A DNA stretch of 25,000 nt from Owenia fusiformis (Eukaryota; Annelida; Polychaeta; Sabellida; Oweniidae), in the NCBI GenBank assembly GCA_903813345.2, contig CAIIXF020000140.1, forward strand, positions 1 through 25,000, read 5' to 3'. Below, one piece after another: positions 21,801 to 25,000 of the stretch. The notes under the pieces are model-generated. The model had not been told where the DNA came from. It saw only the letters and a list, made by a program, of their open reading frames with translations, and made no database searches. The position numbers and the translations under genes were made by a program. Numbering within the stretch: the first letter of the stretch is position 1; the number at the start of each line of letters is the position of its first letter.

Positions 21801-23922
21801 ATATTATATATTATAATTATATATAATTTCACCCAGCGTCAGATTTAATTGTTATATAAGATGAGATGTTGGTGAAATTTAAATGATCACAGGTTTTACA
21901 TATTTGATAATAATAATACACCTTAAATGTAAAATAAATTTTTGAATTTCTTATTTGGCTCCAGGTATTACCTGCCCACACAATGCAGCAGCTTGTATGG
22001 TAAACCTAGATGAAAAAGATCCAAAGAAAAAGTAAGTCATTATGTATCTTATTCCTATACATTTATTTGGGAGACTTTTAACATTTTTTCCCCATTTTTG
22101 CACTTTGAATACTTAAATACACTTGAGCACTTTAAAAATACTTCACCAATTTATAACATACACTGTATCATGGATCTTTTGTGAGATATTATATTTCAGA
22201 TTGTAAGGCATAAATTGCTAACAGTTTTGTAATCCCCTAAGATCTTATTCTGCTTTTAATATCATGTAAGCTTAAAAAGTGTCAGTTTGGGTTTTGCTAT
22301 ACCCTAAAAAGATGATCGTTTTTGAAAAATTTCAACTTTTTTTGAAAAATGGCAGGAAATTTGAATATTTGAGAAATGAAAAGCTGACAACCTTAAAAAT
22401 CTCTAAAATAACTTTTTAAAGTCTTGACAAATTTTAAATAAATGATAAAAATGTATTTTCAAACTTTACATGGGGACTATAAGTGAAAATATTTAAAGTC
22501 ATGCATGCAGCCAAAATGCATTCTGCAACATTCTATATACAACCAATTTTCCATGGTAGGTATCACAACATTGGAGAGTTGAACAGCCATCCTCTGAAAT
22601 TAGACAATGGTGGTAACCTGTTGCTGACATATACCAACGGTGAAGACTGTACAACAGGAGACTCTACCAAGAAAACTGAGACCGTCATACATCTACACTG
22701 CGACATTGAACAGATAGTGAGTGGAATGTATATATGCTTATGGGAAAAGAAACATGCTTATCTTGTCAATACACAAGGCAATTATTACACTGTACAATAC
22801 ACATTAGCTAAAAATATCATAAAATTGCAATTTTTTGCTGTGTAACTTGATAGGCCAACTCTAACATGCCATCTAGATATACCATTTATTTTGCCATGTA
22901 TTTTTTAATTGCAGAGTTCCCAACCCCAATACTCCTACAAAGAGAATTGTCAATATCATTTCACATGGTTCAGTAAGGTGGCGTGTCCTTTGAAGTCAAC
23001 AGATACTTCCACTAAGCCTAAAGGAGATTGTACTGCTAAAAATCCTGAAACAGGTCAGTTATTTTATTGCACCATAGCCTTACACAGGCAGAATAGGGTA
23101 ATCAACCATGGTCCGTACTTTGCCTTATGATATCTTAAGAACTGTATGTCAGATTGTGCTCATATATTTTTTGACTCATTTTCTTGTATTCTTTAAAATA
23201 TGATTTTAAGGATTCAAATTTGAGTTGCTCATTTTATTTATATAATAACATTGAAATATATTTTGAAGCCATGGGACTTTCCATTGATATATCATTTCAC
23301 CTGTTTCTATTTCAGGATATACATTTGACCTCAATAGACTGCATACAACTGATGGATATGAGGTGTCCCATAAGGATGAACATAAGATCAAGTTTAATGT
23401 GTGTGGGCCCATTGACAATTCTGCATGTGGAGAAAACACTGGTAAGCAACAAGTTCAGCGTCTGTAACAAATGGCAGGTGGTGACATTTTGTTTGTTAAT
23501 GCTTACCCAGGAAATACATCAAAATTTGTGGTCTGAATAACAACCAAGTTTCTTCTATTAAATGATAGCATGCTTTAACCCCTCCCCCTCCTAAATATCT
23601 AGTCAATGTGTATATTTCTGCAAATATGGCATCAATTTTTCTTATCCTACTTAAAGGAGCTTGTCAGGAGGAAACAAAAGCGGGTGGTAAACATTGGAAA
23701 GCAGGGGAAGCAAACTCAGATCTTCGCTACAATGAAGGCGTTCTAACACTCTCATACAAAAACGGCGAAATATGCCATCACAATAACCAATCAAGGACTA
23801 CGATAATTAACTTTGTGTGTGGTTCAGAAGGTTCTGGAACAGGACGTCCTCAGTTCGTGGATGAGACAGACGACTGCACATATTTCATTTCATGGCACAC
23901 GGAGCTGGCTTGCGAAAAAAGG
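3573..23922 (+). CDS. IGF2R: Cation-independent mannose-6-phosphate receptor, repeats 1-11 (28 exons, partial gene)
   Basis: This span holds 28 exons that join in phase into about 1653 codons. In vertebrates the product is a type I membrane receptor of the trans-Golgi and endosomes that carries mannose-6-phosphate-tagged hydrolases to lysosomes. Its lumenal part is 15 repeats of about 145 residues. Each repeat here shows the family pattern: C-x-V near the start, then [YF]-x-[IL]-N-[VI]-C, [AGS]-C-Q or similar, L-x-Y-x-x-G-x-x-C, a strand ending in F-x-C, and C-x-Y-x-F-x-W-x-T-x-x-A-C. Matches to the human protein run in the same order from repeat 1 (F-K-C-G-K-T-L) to repeat 11. All introns are GT-AG. 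The first base (3573) completes a codon begun in an upstream exon, and the last exon ends in phase 0, so both ends continue outside. Orthology is firm; IGF2 binding is not implied. Confidence 0.97.
4121..4352 (+). CDS. IGF2R: CI-MPR exon b: end of repeat 1, start of repeat 2
   Basis: The acceptor is tttcttcag and the donor is gtaaga; the exon enters in phase 0 and ends with one base over. It encodes GSPDFLES, then C-x-x-Y-F-E-W-H-T-x-x-A-C, closing repeat 1. The spacing C-x-x-Y, instead of the usual C-x-Y, is also found in human repeat 1. Repeat 2 then opens with [19 protein letters not shown] and [10 protein letters not shown]. The match to human repeat 2 (CYVFD, DLNPLIK, INVCRDI) is very close and anchors the domain numbering used in this annotation. 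Confidence 0.96.
4580..4791 (+). CDS. IGF2R: CI-MPR exon c: core of repeat 2
   Basis: The acceptor is aatctttag and the donor is gtaagt. It encodes the second cysteine pair of repeat 2 (TCSKGSSGC), an I-G-K-P-K-G-P-L strand, [17 protein letters not shown] and [12 protein letters not shown]. The long acidic insert before the cysteine (AEEDKPEHC) matches a similar insert in human repeat 2. The exon ends in phase 0. No mannose-6-phosphate quartet is present. Confidence 0.94.
4884..4927. repeat. (CAAA)n simple repeat
   Basis: A run of CAAA units with occasional CAAG interruptions in the intron between exons c and d. Confidence 0.9.
5145..5650. repeat. Foldback repeat with GGCGGCCATTTT hairpins
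   Basis: The stretch from about 5149 to 5222 is the reverse complement of about 5352-5420 (both carry TTCACATACCAAATATGAAC or its complement). From 5297 a unit of about 134-142 bases is repeated a little over twice, each starting CACTTTGGTAGAAGG. Each unit has a near-palindrome GGC-GGCCATTTT-GAAAATGGC-CGCC, most perfect in the first copy (about 5309-5333). No coding capacity is seen. It fills much of the intron between exons c and d. Confidence 0.8.
5744..5906 (+). CDS. IGF2R: CI-MPR exon d: end of repeat 2, start of repeat 3
   Basis: The acceptor is ctatcttttacag and the donor is gtatgt. It encodes [18 protein letters not shown], then [10 protein letters not shown], closing repeat 2; human repeat 2 has the very similar ITEYAC. 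Repeat 3 starts with [18 protein letters not shown]. The exon ends with one base (g) left for the next codon. Confidence 0.95.
5907..6589. other. Intron between exons d and e
   Basis: AT-rich intron with no recognisable repeat, exon or RNA gene. Confidence 0.5.
6590..6782 (+). CDS. IGF2R: CI-MPR exon e: repeat 3, including the binding-site Gln
   Basis: The acceptor is actatgcag. The peptide includes [11 protein letters not shown] and AACQMDL. The Gln codon at 6718-6720 is the first of the four residues that contact mannose 6-phosphate in repeat 3 of vertebrate CI-MPR. The exon ends [10 protein letters not shown] plus AG of a split Arg codon, at donor gtgagt. The last 39 bases of this exon and the first 10 of the intron form the unit of the 18-copy tandem array that follows. 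If the intron is read through, the next codon is TGA, so only the first donor gives an open frame. Confidence 0.95.
6743..7663. repeat. 49-bp minisatellite copied from the exon e / intron junction
   Basis: Eighteen tandem 49-base units follow exon e directly. Each unit is ten bases of intron start (GTGAGTTCTT) plus 39 bases like the end of exon e (GGCCATAGTTTGGGTTCAGT and onward to CTTAG). The exon e end at 6743-6782 is the seed, because its peptide aligns with human repeat 3. Of the 18 junctions, 15 keep GTGAGT (the first is the real donor), two read ATGAGT and one AGGAGT. Using any decoy or retaining the intron brings in a TGA at 6784-6786. Confidence 0.95.
7835..7938 (+). CDS. IGF2R: CI-MPR exon f: repeat 3, including the binding-site Arg
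   Basis: The acceptor is tattttccag and the donor is gtaaat. With the upstream AG it restores [17 protein letters not shown], then [17 protein letters not shown]. Human repeat 3 has RYSDGD and FQR at the same places. The Arg codon at 7899-7901 lies exactly 43 residues after the Gln of the previous exon, the same spacing as Q348 to R391 in the vertebrate receptor. Confidence 0.96.
8168..8347 (+). CDS. IGF2R: CI-MPR exon g: end of repeat 3 (Glu, Tyr), start of repeat 4
   Basis: The acceptor is ttcttgcag and the donor is gtgagt. It encodes [19 protein letters not shown], then KNAC. The Glu at 8203-8205 and the Tyr at 8218-8220, five residues apart, complete the Q-R-E-Y sugar quartet of repeat 3. 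Repeat 4 opens with [17 protein letters not shown], close to human repeat 4 (GKKRYDLSALV). Confidence 0.96.
8348..8653. other. Intron between exons g and h
   Basis: A plain AT-rich intron of 306 bases; nothing further seen. Confidence 0.5.
8654..8794 (+). CDS. IGF2R: CI-MPR exon h: repeat 4
   Basis: The acceptor is gttatattacag and the donor is gtaaat. It encodes [25 protein letters not shown] and [11 protein letters not shown]. The string NWEA-x-DG and the C-H-x-[IV]-L after the conserved Asn match human repeat 4. Leu follows the cysteine where Gln sits in sugar-binding repeats. Confidence 0.95.
8795..9579. other. Intron between exons h and i
   Basis: An AT-rich intron of 785 bases with no clear repeat, exon or RNA gene. 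Confidence 0.5.
9580..9732 (+). CDS. IGF2R: CI-MPR exon i: repeat 4
   Basis: The acceptor is tatcctctag and the donor is gtaata. The peptide has [24 protein letters not shown] and [14 protein letters not shown]. Human repeat 4 has KNLGKFISSP and KKIKTNITLVC at the same places, so the assignment is firm. The Arg of the sugar site is absent. Confidence 0.95.
9972..9992 (-). mobile_element. Solo terminal-repeat relic of the foldback MITE family
   Basis: ACTTTTGGATCAACCCTCG followed by TA matches the right terminal repeat of the element at 10281-11371 with one base changed. I find no matching left end nearby, so it looks like a truncated copy or a footprint. Confidence 0.55.
10124..10261 (+). 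CDS. IGF2R: CI-MPR exon j: end of repeat 4, start of repeat 5
   Basis: The acceptor is tgttacctag and the donor is gtaagt. It encodes [28 protein letters not shown], then [10 protein letters not shown]. Human repeat 4 ends DLESAPVL and [10 protein letters not shown]. The donor lies only 19 bases before the terminal repeat of a foldback MITE. Confidence 0.96.
10446..11206 (+). mobile_element. Nested mariner-like element with decayed transposase
   Basis: Inverted ends share the 20-base core CTGCCACCCGGAACGGTATT and about 8 more imperfect outer bases. TA flanks both sides (10444-10445 and 11207-11208). It lies near the centre of the foldback MITE at 10281-11371. Inside are broken pieces of a mariner-type transposase on the + strand, so this is probably a shortened, dead autonomous relative. 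Confidence 0.8.
10649..11032 (+). pseudogene. Mariner-type transposase remnant
   Basis: One frame gives [20 protein letters not shown], resembling the mariner segment PPYSPDLAPCDFFLFP around the last catalytic Asp. The next frame continues [18 protein letters not shown], like the following FPKLK segment. A third piece at 10943-11032 gives GFINVF, then [16 protein letters not shown] and a stop, the usual mariner C-terminal pattern RW-x-KCI-x-x-x-GDYVEK. Frameshifts and stops separate the parts, and the N-terminal DNA-binding half is not recognisable. It cannot make an active enzyme. Confidence 0.75.
11562..11748 (+). CDS. IGF2R: CI-MPR exon k: repeat 5, including the binding-site Gln
   Basis: The acceptor is ctttaattttag and the donor is gtaatt. 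It encodes [28 protein letters not shown] and AAGCQVEK. The Gln (CAA) is at 11726-11728. Human repeat 5 has FSFDLSPLTK and ACQVAKS. The exon ends with AA of a split codon; reading on into the intron gives TAA at once. Confidence 0.95.
11749..12109. other. Intron between exons k and l
   Basis: An AT-rich intron of 361 bases with no recognisable feature. Confidence 0.5.
12110..12310 (+). CDS. IGF2R: CI-MPR exon l: repeat 5, binding-site Arg, Glu and Tyr
   Basis: The acceptor is cttatttcag and the donor is gtaaat. It encodes [50 protein letters not shown]. The Arg at 12219-12221, Glu at 12285-12287 and Tyr at 12300-12302 complete the quartet of repeat 5, the low-affinity phosphodiester-type site in vertebrates. 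The cysteines normally present at the G-x-x-C and C-x-Y positions are both missing, exactly as in human repeat 5, so that disulfide was lost early. Confidence 0.96.
12311..12595. other. Intron between exons l and m, 5' part
   Basis: It contains a run of 12 C at 12463-12474, an assembly- and polymerase-slippage-prone tract. Nothing else was recognised. Confidence 0.5.
12596..12685. mobile_element. Short internally deleted copy of the GTCACCACC element family
   Basis: It reads from a degenerate TTGTGACATTTGTTATAGTC through GGCGGTTG and CATCTGTAACAAATGG to GGTGGTGACATTTTG. These blocks occur in the same order in the long element at 19291-21105, but the tandem-repeat core is absent. Confidence 0.6.
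12836..12922 (+). CDS. IGF2R: CI-MPR exon m: repeat 5/6 boundary
   Basis: This 87-base exon has acceptor gatttatttgcag and donor gttagt. With the upstream AA it gives [19 protein letters not shown], then HKQYDLS. Human has the equivalent SYACPEEPLECVVTD and EQYDLSS. It ends with AG of a Ser codon completed by the next exon. Confidence 0.94.
13122..13281 (+). CDS. IGF2R: CI-MPR exon n: repeat 6
   Basis: The acceptor is ttttattgcag and the donor is gtacat. It encodes [29 protein letters not shown] and [13 protein letters not shown]. Human repeat 6 has [12 protein letters not shown] and ASACQ. Here Leu follows the cysteine instead of Gln. It ends in phase 0. Confidence 0.95.
13544..13723 (+). 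CDS. IGF2R: CI-MPR exon o: repeat 6
   Basis: The acceptor is tttttcttttcag and the donor is gtaagt; it is exactly 60 codons, phase 0 at both ends. It encodes [27 protein letters not shown] and [14 protein letters not shown]. There is a sequon in LINGT. Human repeat 6 has NLGMAKTGP and IHLVCSRGRL at these places. Confidence 0.95.
13724..14110. other. Intron between exons o and p, 5' part
   Basis: No recognisable element apart from a small G-rich stretch near 14017-14050. Confidence 0.45.
14111..14210. mobile_element. Decayed copy of the GTCACCACC element family
   Basis: ATGTCAACATCAATATTGTT, then ATGGTCGCCA and GGTTGGTGTTCGATGGTCGG, parallel the start of the element at 19291. The right end is poorly kept (TATTTTGCATTTTAATGCC). 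Confidence 0.45.
14273..14494 (+). CDS. IGF2R: CI-MPR exon p: end of repeat 6, start of repeat 7
   Basis: The acceptor is gtttatgcag. The donor gtttgt is weak at the +3/+4 positions. It encodes [19 protein letters not shown], close to human repeat 6 (SFLWNTEAACPIQ), then [18 protein letters not shown] of repeat 7. It is 74 codons with both ends in phase 0. Confidence 0.95.
14495..14872. other. Intron between exons p and q
   Basis: A plain AT-rich intron of 378 bases. The first 80 bases hold a weak echo of the exon p end (GATGGTAAGAGGGTATTTTAGG against GGTGGAAAAAGGGTCTTTAAGG). Confidence 0.45.
14873..15053 (+). CDS. IGF2R: CI-MPR exon q: repeat 7
   Basis: The acceptor is tctattgcag and the donor is gtatgt. 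It encodes [24 protein letters not shown] and [19 protein letters not shown]. The cysteine usual after Y-x-x-G is absent, as in human repeat 7. The donor lies at the outer edge of a long inverted repeat. Confidence 0.94.
15054..15508. repeat. Long inverted repeat beginning at the exon q donor
   Basis: The left arm (15054-15200) and right arm (15357-15508) are reverse complements over about 145 bases with a few mismatches. Shared blocks include CCATGTTAAAGGTCTTTGAC, ACAAATGTAAGAAAT and TATAACATCCTTAA. Inside the spacer a second, smaller inverted pair occurs around CTTGCTAATGC and GCATTAGCGAG. It has the structure of a foldback MITE. No terminal duplication is clear. Confidence 0.85.
15720..16022 (+). 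CDS. IGF2R: CI-MPR exon r: end of repeat 7, first half of repeat 8
   Basis: This is the longest exon in the window. The acceptor is gttatttcag and the donor is gtaaat. It encodes [19 protein letters not shown], then [18 protein letters not shown], closing repeat 7. The motif F-x-F-E-T-A-L-A-C is shared with human repeat 7, and both lack the usual C-x-Y cysteine. Repeat 8 follows: [26 protein letters not shown] and [12 protein letters not shown]. No intron separates the two repeats. Confidence 0.96.
16023..16811. other. Intron between exons r and s
   Basis: An AT-rich intron of 789 bases with T-rich runs at about 16564-16583. No element or exon recognised. Confidence 0.5.
16812..17008 (+). 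CDS. IGF2R: CI-MPR exon s: repeat 8 with Gln and Arg at sugar-site positions
   Basis: The acceptor is tgtttatctag and the donor is gtaaga. It encodes [28 protein letters not shown] and [14 protein letters not shown]. Gln at 16832-16834 directly follows the repeat's cysteine. Arg at 16970-16972 sits eight residues before the strand-ending cysteine, as in repeats 3, 9 and 11. Human repeat 8 has Leu and Phe at these places. The loop before the Arg is three residues longer than in repeat 3. Confidence 0.95.
17029..17385. repeat. 28-bp minisatellite after exon s
   Basis: About 12 to 13 copies of a 28-base unit, GGAATTTAGAATTGCAATGG plus CTATCATG and variants, start about 20 bases past the exon s donor. 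Copies diverge towards the 3' end (GCATTGG, GGCAATCAT). The run is open in one + frame, giving an NCNGYH/LQWLSW-type pattern, which I regard as chance. Confidence 0.9.
17556..17636 (+). CDS. IGF2R: CI-MPR exon t: end of repeat 8
   Basis: This 27-codon exon is phase 0 at both ends, with acceptor atattttccag and donor gtaaat. It encodes [19 protein letters not shown], then TPTACPLK. The Glu at 17577-17579 and Tyr at 17595-17597, six residues apart, match the spacing of the repeat 9 quartet. Confidence 0.94.
17746..17923. mobile_element. 178-bp MITE with CAGGCC termini
   Basis: The ends CAGGCCCATAGCCAGG and CCTGGCTACGGGCCTG are imperfect inverted repeats. A five-base direct repeat, CTACT, flanks them (17741-17745 and 17924-17928). 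The inside is partly foldback, with GGGGGG and CCACCCCC blocks. No coding capacity. The superfamily is uncertain. Confidence 0.8.
18110..18329 (+). CDS. IGF2R: CI-MPR exon u: repeat 9, including the binding-site Gln
   Basis: The acceptor is ttctgttccag and the donor is gtatgt. It encodes [30 protein letters not shown] and [12 protein letters not shown]. The Gln codon is at 18290-18292. In vertebrates repeat 9 is the second high-affinity mannose-6-phosphate site. Confidence 0.95.
18330..18978. other. Intron between exons u and v
   Basis: An AT-rich intron with one GC-rich patch at about 18661-18705 containing the palindrome ACCCGCGGGT (18672-18681). No exon or element identified. Confidence 0.45.
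18979..19184 (+). CDS. IGF2R: CI-MPR exon v: repeat 9, binding-site Arg, Glu and Tyr
   Basis: The acceptor is attttatttcag. The donor gtttgt is weak. It encodes [31 protein letters not shown] and [18 protein letters not shown]. Arg at 19068-19070 is 43 residues after the Gln. Glu at 19140-19142 and Tyr at 19158-19160 are six apart, as in human repeat 9. All four sugar-contact residues are present. The intron that follows is the longest complete one in the window (2354 bases). Confidence 0.96.
19302..20033. repeat. 366-bp near-identical direct duplication
   Basis: The blocks 19302-19667 and 19668-20033 are direct repeats with period 366. By eye I find about one difference inside (TCTCCG against TCTCTG), plus the junction. 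That is far more alike than the neighbouring tandem units, which suggests a recent duplication or an assembly artefact. Confidence 0.88.
19490..21090. repeat. ~130-140 bp tandem array rich in AGGTCA half-sites
   Basis: About ten units are seen, each running TTTGACATTTGACCTTCAAT, GACCTTCTCAAGGTC, poly-A/AGGTC, CAACTTGCTTCAAATTGAC, ATCATCTACATGTTCTCAG. Each unit carries the inverted pair TGACCTTCTCAAGGTCA, intact in about six of the ten. Part of the array lies in the 366-bp duplication. Confidence 0.9.
21106..21538. other. 3' part of the intron before exon w
   Basis: AT-rich intron between the repeat element and the exon w acceptor; nothing recognised. Confidence 0.45.
21539..21710 (+). CDS. 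IGF2R: CI-MPR exon w: repeat 9/10 boundary
   Basis: The acceptor is tatttaacctacag and the donor is gtaatc. It encodes [20 protein letters not shown], then DLSLLI and [14 protein letters not shown]. Human has ACPPFDLTECSF and NSFDLSSL at this boundary. The phase agrees with exon v across the repeat-filled intron. Confidence 0.95.
21965..22031 (+). CDS. IGF2R: CI-MPR exon x: repeat 10 (67-base exon)
   Basis: This very short exon has acceptor atttggctccag and donor gtaagt. It encodes [19 protein letters not shown] and a Lys run; human repeat 10 has PCPPEAAACLL here. It ends with AA of a split Lys codon. Met occupies the Gln position, so repeat 10 lacks the sugar quartet. Confidence 0.92.
22032..22559. 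other. Intron between exons x and y
   Basis: An AT-rich intron of 528 bases; nothing recognised. Confidence 0.5.
22560..22716 (+). CDS. IGF2R: CI-MPR exon y: repeat 10
   Basis: The acceptor ttccatggtag has a poor pyrimidine tract; the donor is gtgagt. It encodes [29 protein letters not shown] and [14 protein letters not shown]. The G-G-N-L-x-L-T-Y strand and G-x-D-C fit the family. Phase and domain order support the start despite the weak acceptor. Confidence 0.93.
22915..23053 (+). CDS. IGF2R: CI-MPR exon z: end of repeat 10, start of repeat 11
   Basis: The acceptor is tttttaattgcag and the donor is gtcagt. It encodes [20 protein letters not shown], followed by [11 protein letters not shown], the opening of repeat 11. 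Human has the equivalent CEYTFAW, TACPMK and DCQVTNPSTG. Confidence 0.95.
23316..23441 (+). CDS. IGF2R: CI-MPR exon aa: repeat 11, first half
   Basis: The acceptor is tgtttctatttcag and the donor is gtaagc. It encodes [36 protein letters not shown]. Human repeat 11 has LFDLSSL and MSICGENENCPPG. In mammals this domain forms the IGF2-binding pocket. Confidence 0.94.
23454..23480. mobile_element. Solo right end of the GTCACCACC element family
   Basis: GCGTCTGTAACAAATGGC followed by GGTGGTGACATTTTG matches the right end of the copy at 12596-12685. No left end is seen before it. Confidence 0.5.
23657..23922 (+). CDS. IGF2R: CI-MPR exon ab: repeat 11 with a complete sugar quartet
   Basis: The acceptor is atcctacttaaag and the donor is gtaaga. 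It encodes [60 protein letters not shown] and LACEKR. Gln at 23665-23667, Arg at 23794-23796 (43 residues on), Glu at 23863-23865 and Tyr at 23881-23883 match the mannose-6-phosphate quartet. Human repeat 11 has Phe (F1567, part of the IGF2 pocket) at the Gln position and lacks the Arg and Tyr. This is the last exon in the window. Confidence 0.95.
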
Positions 23923-24843
23923 GTAAGATTTTTTTGTCATATCATCAATGAGAATTAACTTAACTTGATGGTTTGATTTAGGATTATATGTGCTATCATC
24001 TTTTGAAGTCTCTCTAGTCTAGTGAAATACGATTTATTTGAACATTTTCCCCAGCCAATAGAAATTAATGAAATCTGGAAATACAAGTTATGAGTGTTTC
24101 TTTTGACATAGTTTGAGCCTTTTCAAAATGCCTGCATCCGCAGCTGTCCAGATAAGGGTACTTTGAACTTGAATTATATGTACATGTATGATCAAACATA
24201 TCATATGAGTGAGCTGAAGTGATAAAAGATGATGGTTTTAAGTAGTCAACATGTTAATTTGAACATGAAACTTGGCATTCCCTTTGAGATGCCAATCATT
24301 TTTACCCCTCTCGCAGTGAGCAAAGACTGAACCAGAACCATAATGTCAGACTTTCCATAAGCAAAATATTGCAAAATATGCTGCCTCATCACTAAGTTAC
24401 AATGTAATTTATAACTTAGCATGGGATGCCTTTACTGGCAATTGGCAAGCTCTTCTGTATTATAATTGCTTATTGAAAAAGAAAATATTGATAACTAAAA
24501 CAGCTATATAATCTAAGACAGAATTTTCCTACAATGGGTATGATCACTTTGTTTCAGATATCTGTAGTACGTAAAACCAATAACTTTATCATGTTTAAGT
24601 TTTAACATGATAAAGGAATTTTCAGACATTTGTTTTATTGGTATTGCATATTTAAACAGCTAAATGATTTTTGATGGAACAGCAAATACAGCATGTACAA
24701 AGAGCAAACATAATTCATAGAACATATGGTATTTACCATTCAATCAAGTATGCAATGCTTTAACATATCTTTTAAAGACTTATTGTTTAAATAGCTAATT
24801 GACTATTGATTCCATGTAATGTAACACATTTTTGGTTTTTATT
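23923..24843. other. Intron after exon ab, 5' part
   Basis: This is AT-rich. I looked for the expected start of repeat 12 and did not find it, so that exon lies beyond the window. Confidence 0.5.
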
Positions 24844-25000
24844 ATGTCACCACCAAAAAGTGGTGACATATTCTTATGGTCTCCATTTTCTTATTGTTAT
24901 TGACATTGTTATGGTCTCTGTTTTTTTGTGGCGGTGATCAGCGGTTGGCAATCGGGGGTTGGTGGTCATCTGTAACAATTTCTGAAAACTTCCAATAACT
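24844..25000. mobile_element. Left end of a second GTCACCACC-family element, cut by the window
   Basis: ATGTCACCACC, a GTGGTGACATAT hairpin partner, TTATGGTCTC (twice), GGCGGTGATC and CATCTGTAACAATTTCT occur in the same order as at 19291-19410. The element continues past the window edge. Confidence 0.75.

Overview
The window holds a large piece of one eukaryotic gene on the + strand: the N-terminal two thirds of a cation-independent mannose-6-phosphate receptor (CI-MPR, IGF2R). I can place 28 exons between 3573 and 23922. They join in phase, with GT-AG introns throughout, into 4960 coding bases (about 1653 codons). These cover CI-MPR repeats 1 to 11 of the 15 known in the vertebrate protein. 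The signal-peptide exon lies upstream of the window. Repeats 12-15, the membrane span and the cytosolic tail lie downstream.

The AT-rich sequence, short exons, sub-kilobase introns and abundant foldback, mariner-like and minisatellite repeats suggest a marine invertebrate. A mollusc or other lophotrochozoan, or an invertebrate deuterostome, would fit; the sequence alone does not settle the phylum. The exon order follows the human protein domain by domain. The cysteine pairs missing in human repeats 5 and 7 are also missing here.

Layout. 1-3572 is non-coding: upstream intron or 5' flank, with a pair of inverted 15-bp minisatellites. 3573-8250 carries repeats 1-3, and the intron inside repeat 3 contains an unusual 49-bp tandem array copied from the exon/intron junction. 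8250-12870 carries repeats 4-5, with a mariner-type element nested in a foldback MITE inside the repeat-5 intron. 12870-17636 carries repeats 6-8, with a long inverted repeat and a 28-bp minisatellite. 18110-21560 carries repeat 9, whose intron holds a 1.8-kb element full of ~130-bp tandem units. 21560-23922 carries repeats 10-11. The rest is intron and ends inside a second copy of the 1.8-kb element family.

The main biological point is the sugar-binding residues. In vertebrates the Gln-Arg-Glu-Tyr quartet that contacts mannose 6-phosphate marks repeats 3, 5, 9 and 15. Here it is intact in repeats 3, 5 and 9, and it is also complete in repeat 8 and in repeat 11. Repeat 11 is the domain mammals use to bind IGF2. 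This receptor may therefore carry extra phosphomannosyl sites and no mammalian-type IGF2 pocket. I saw no RNA genes, CRISPR arrays or genes on the - strand.
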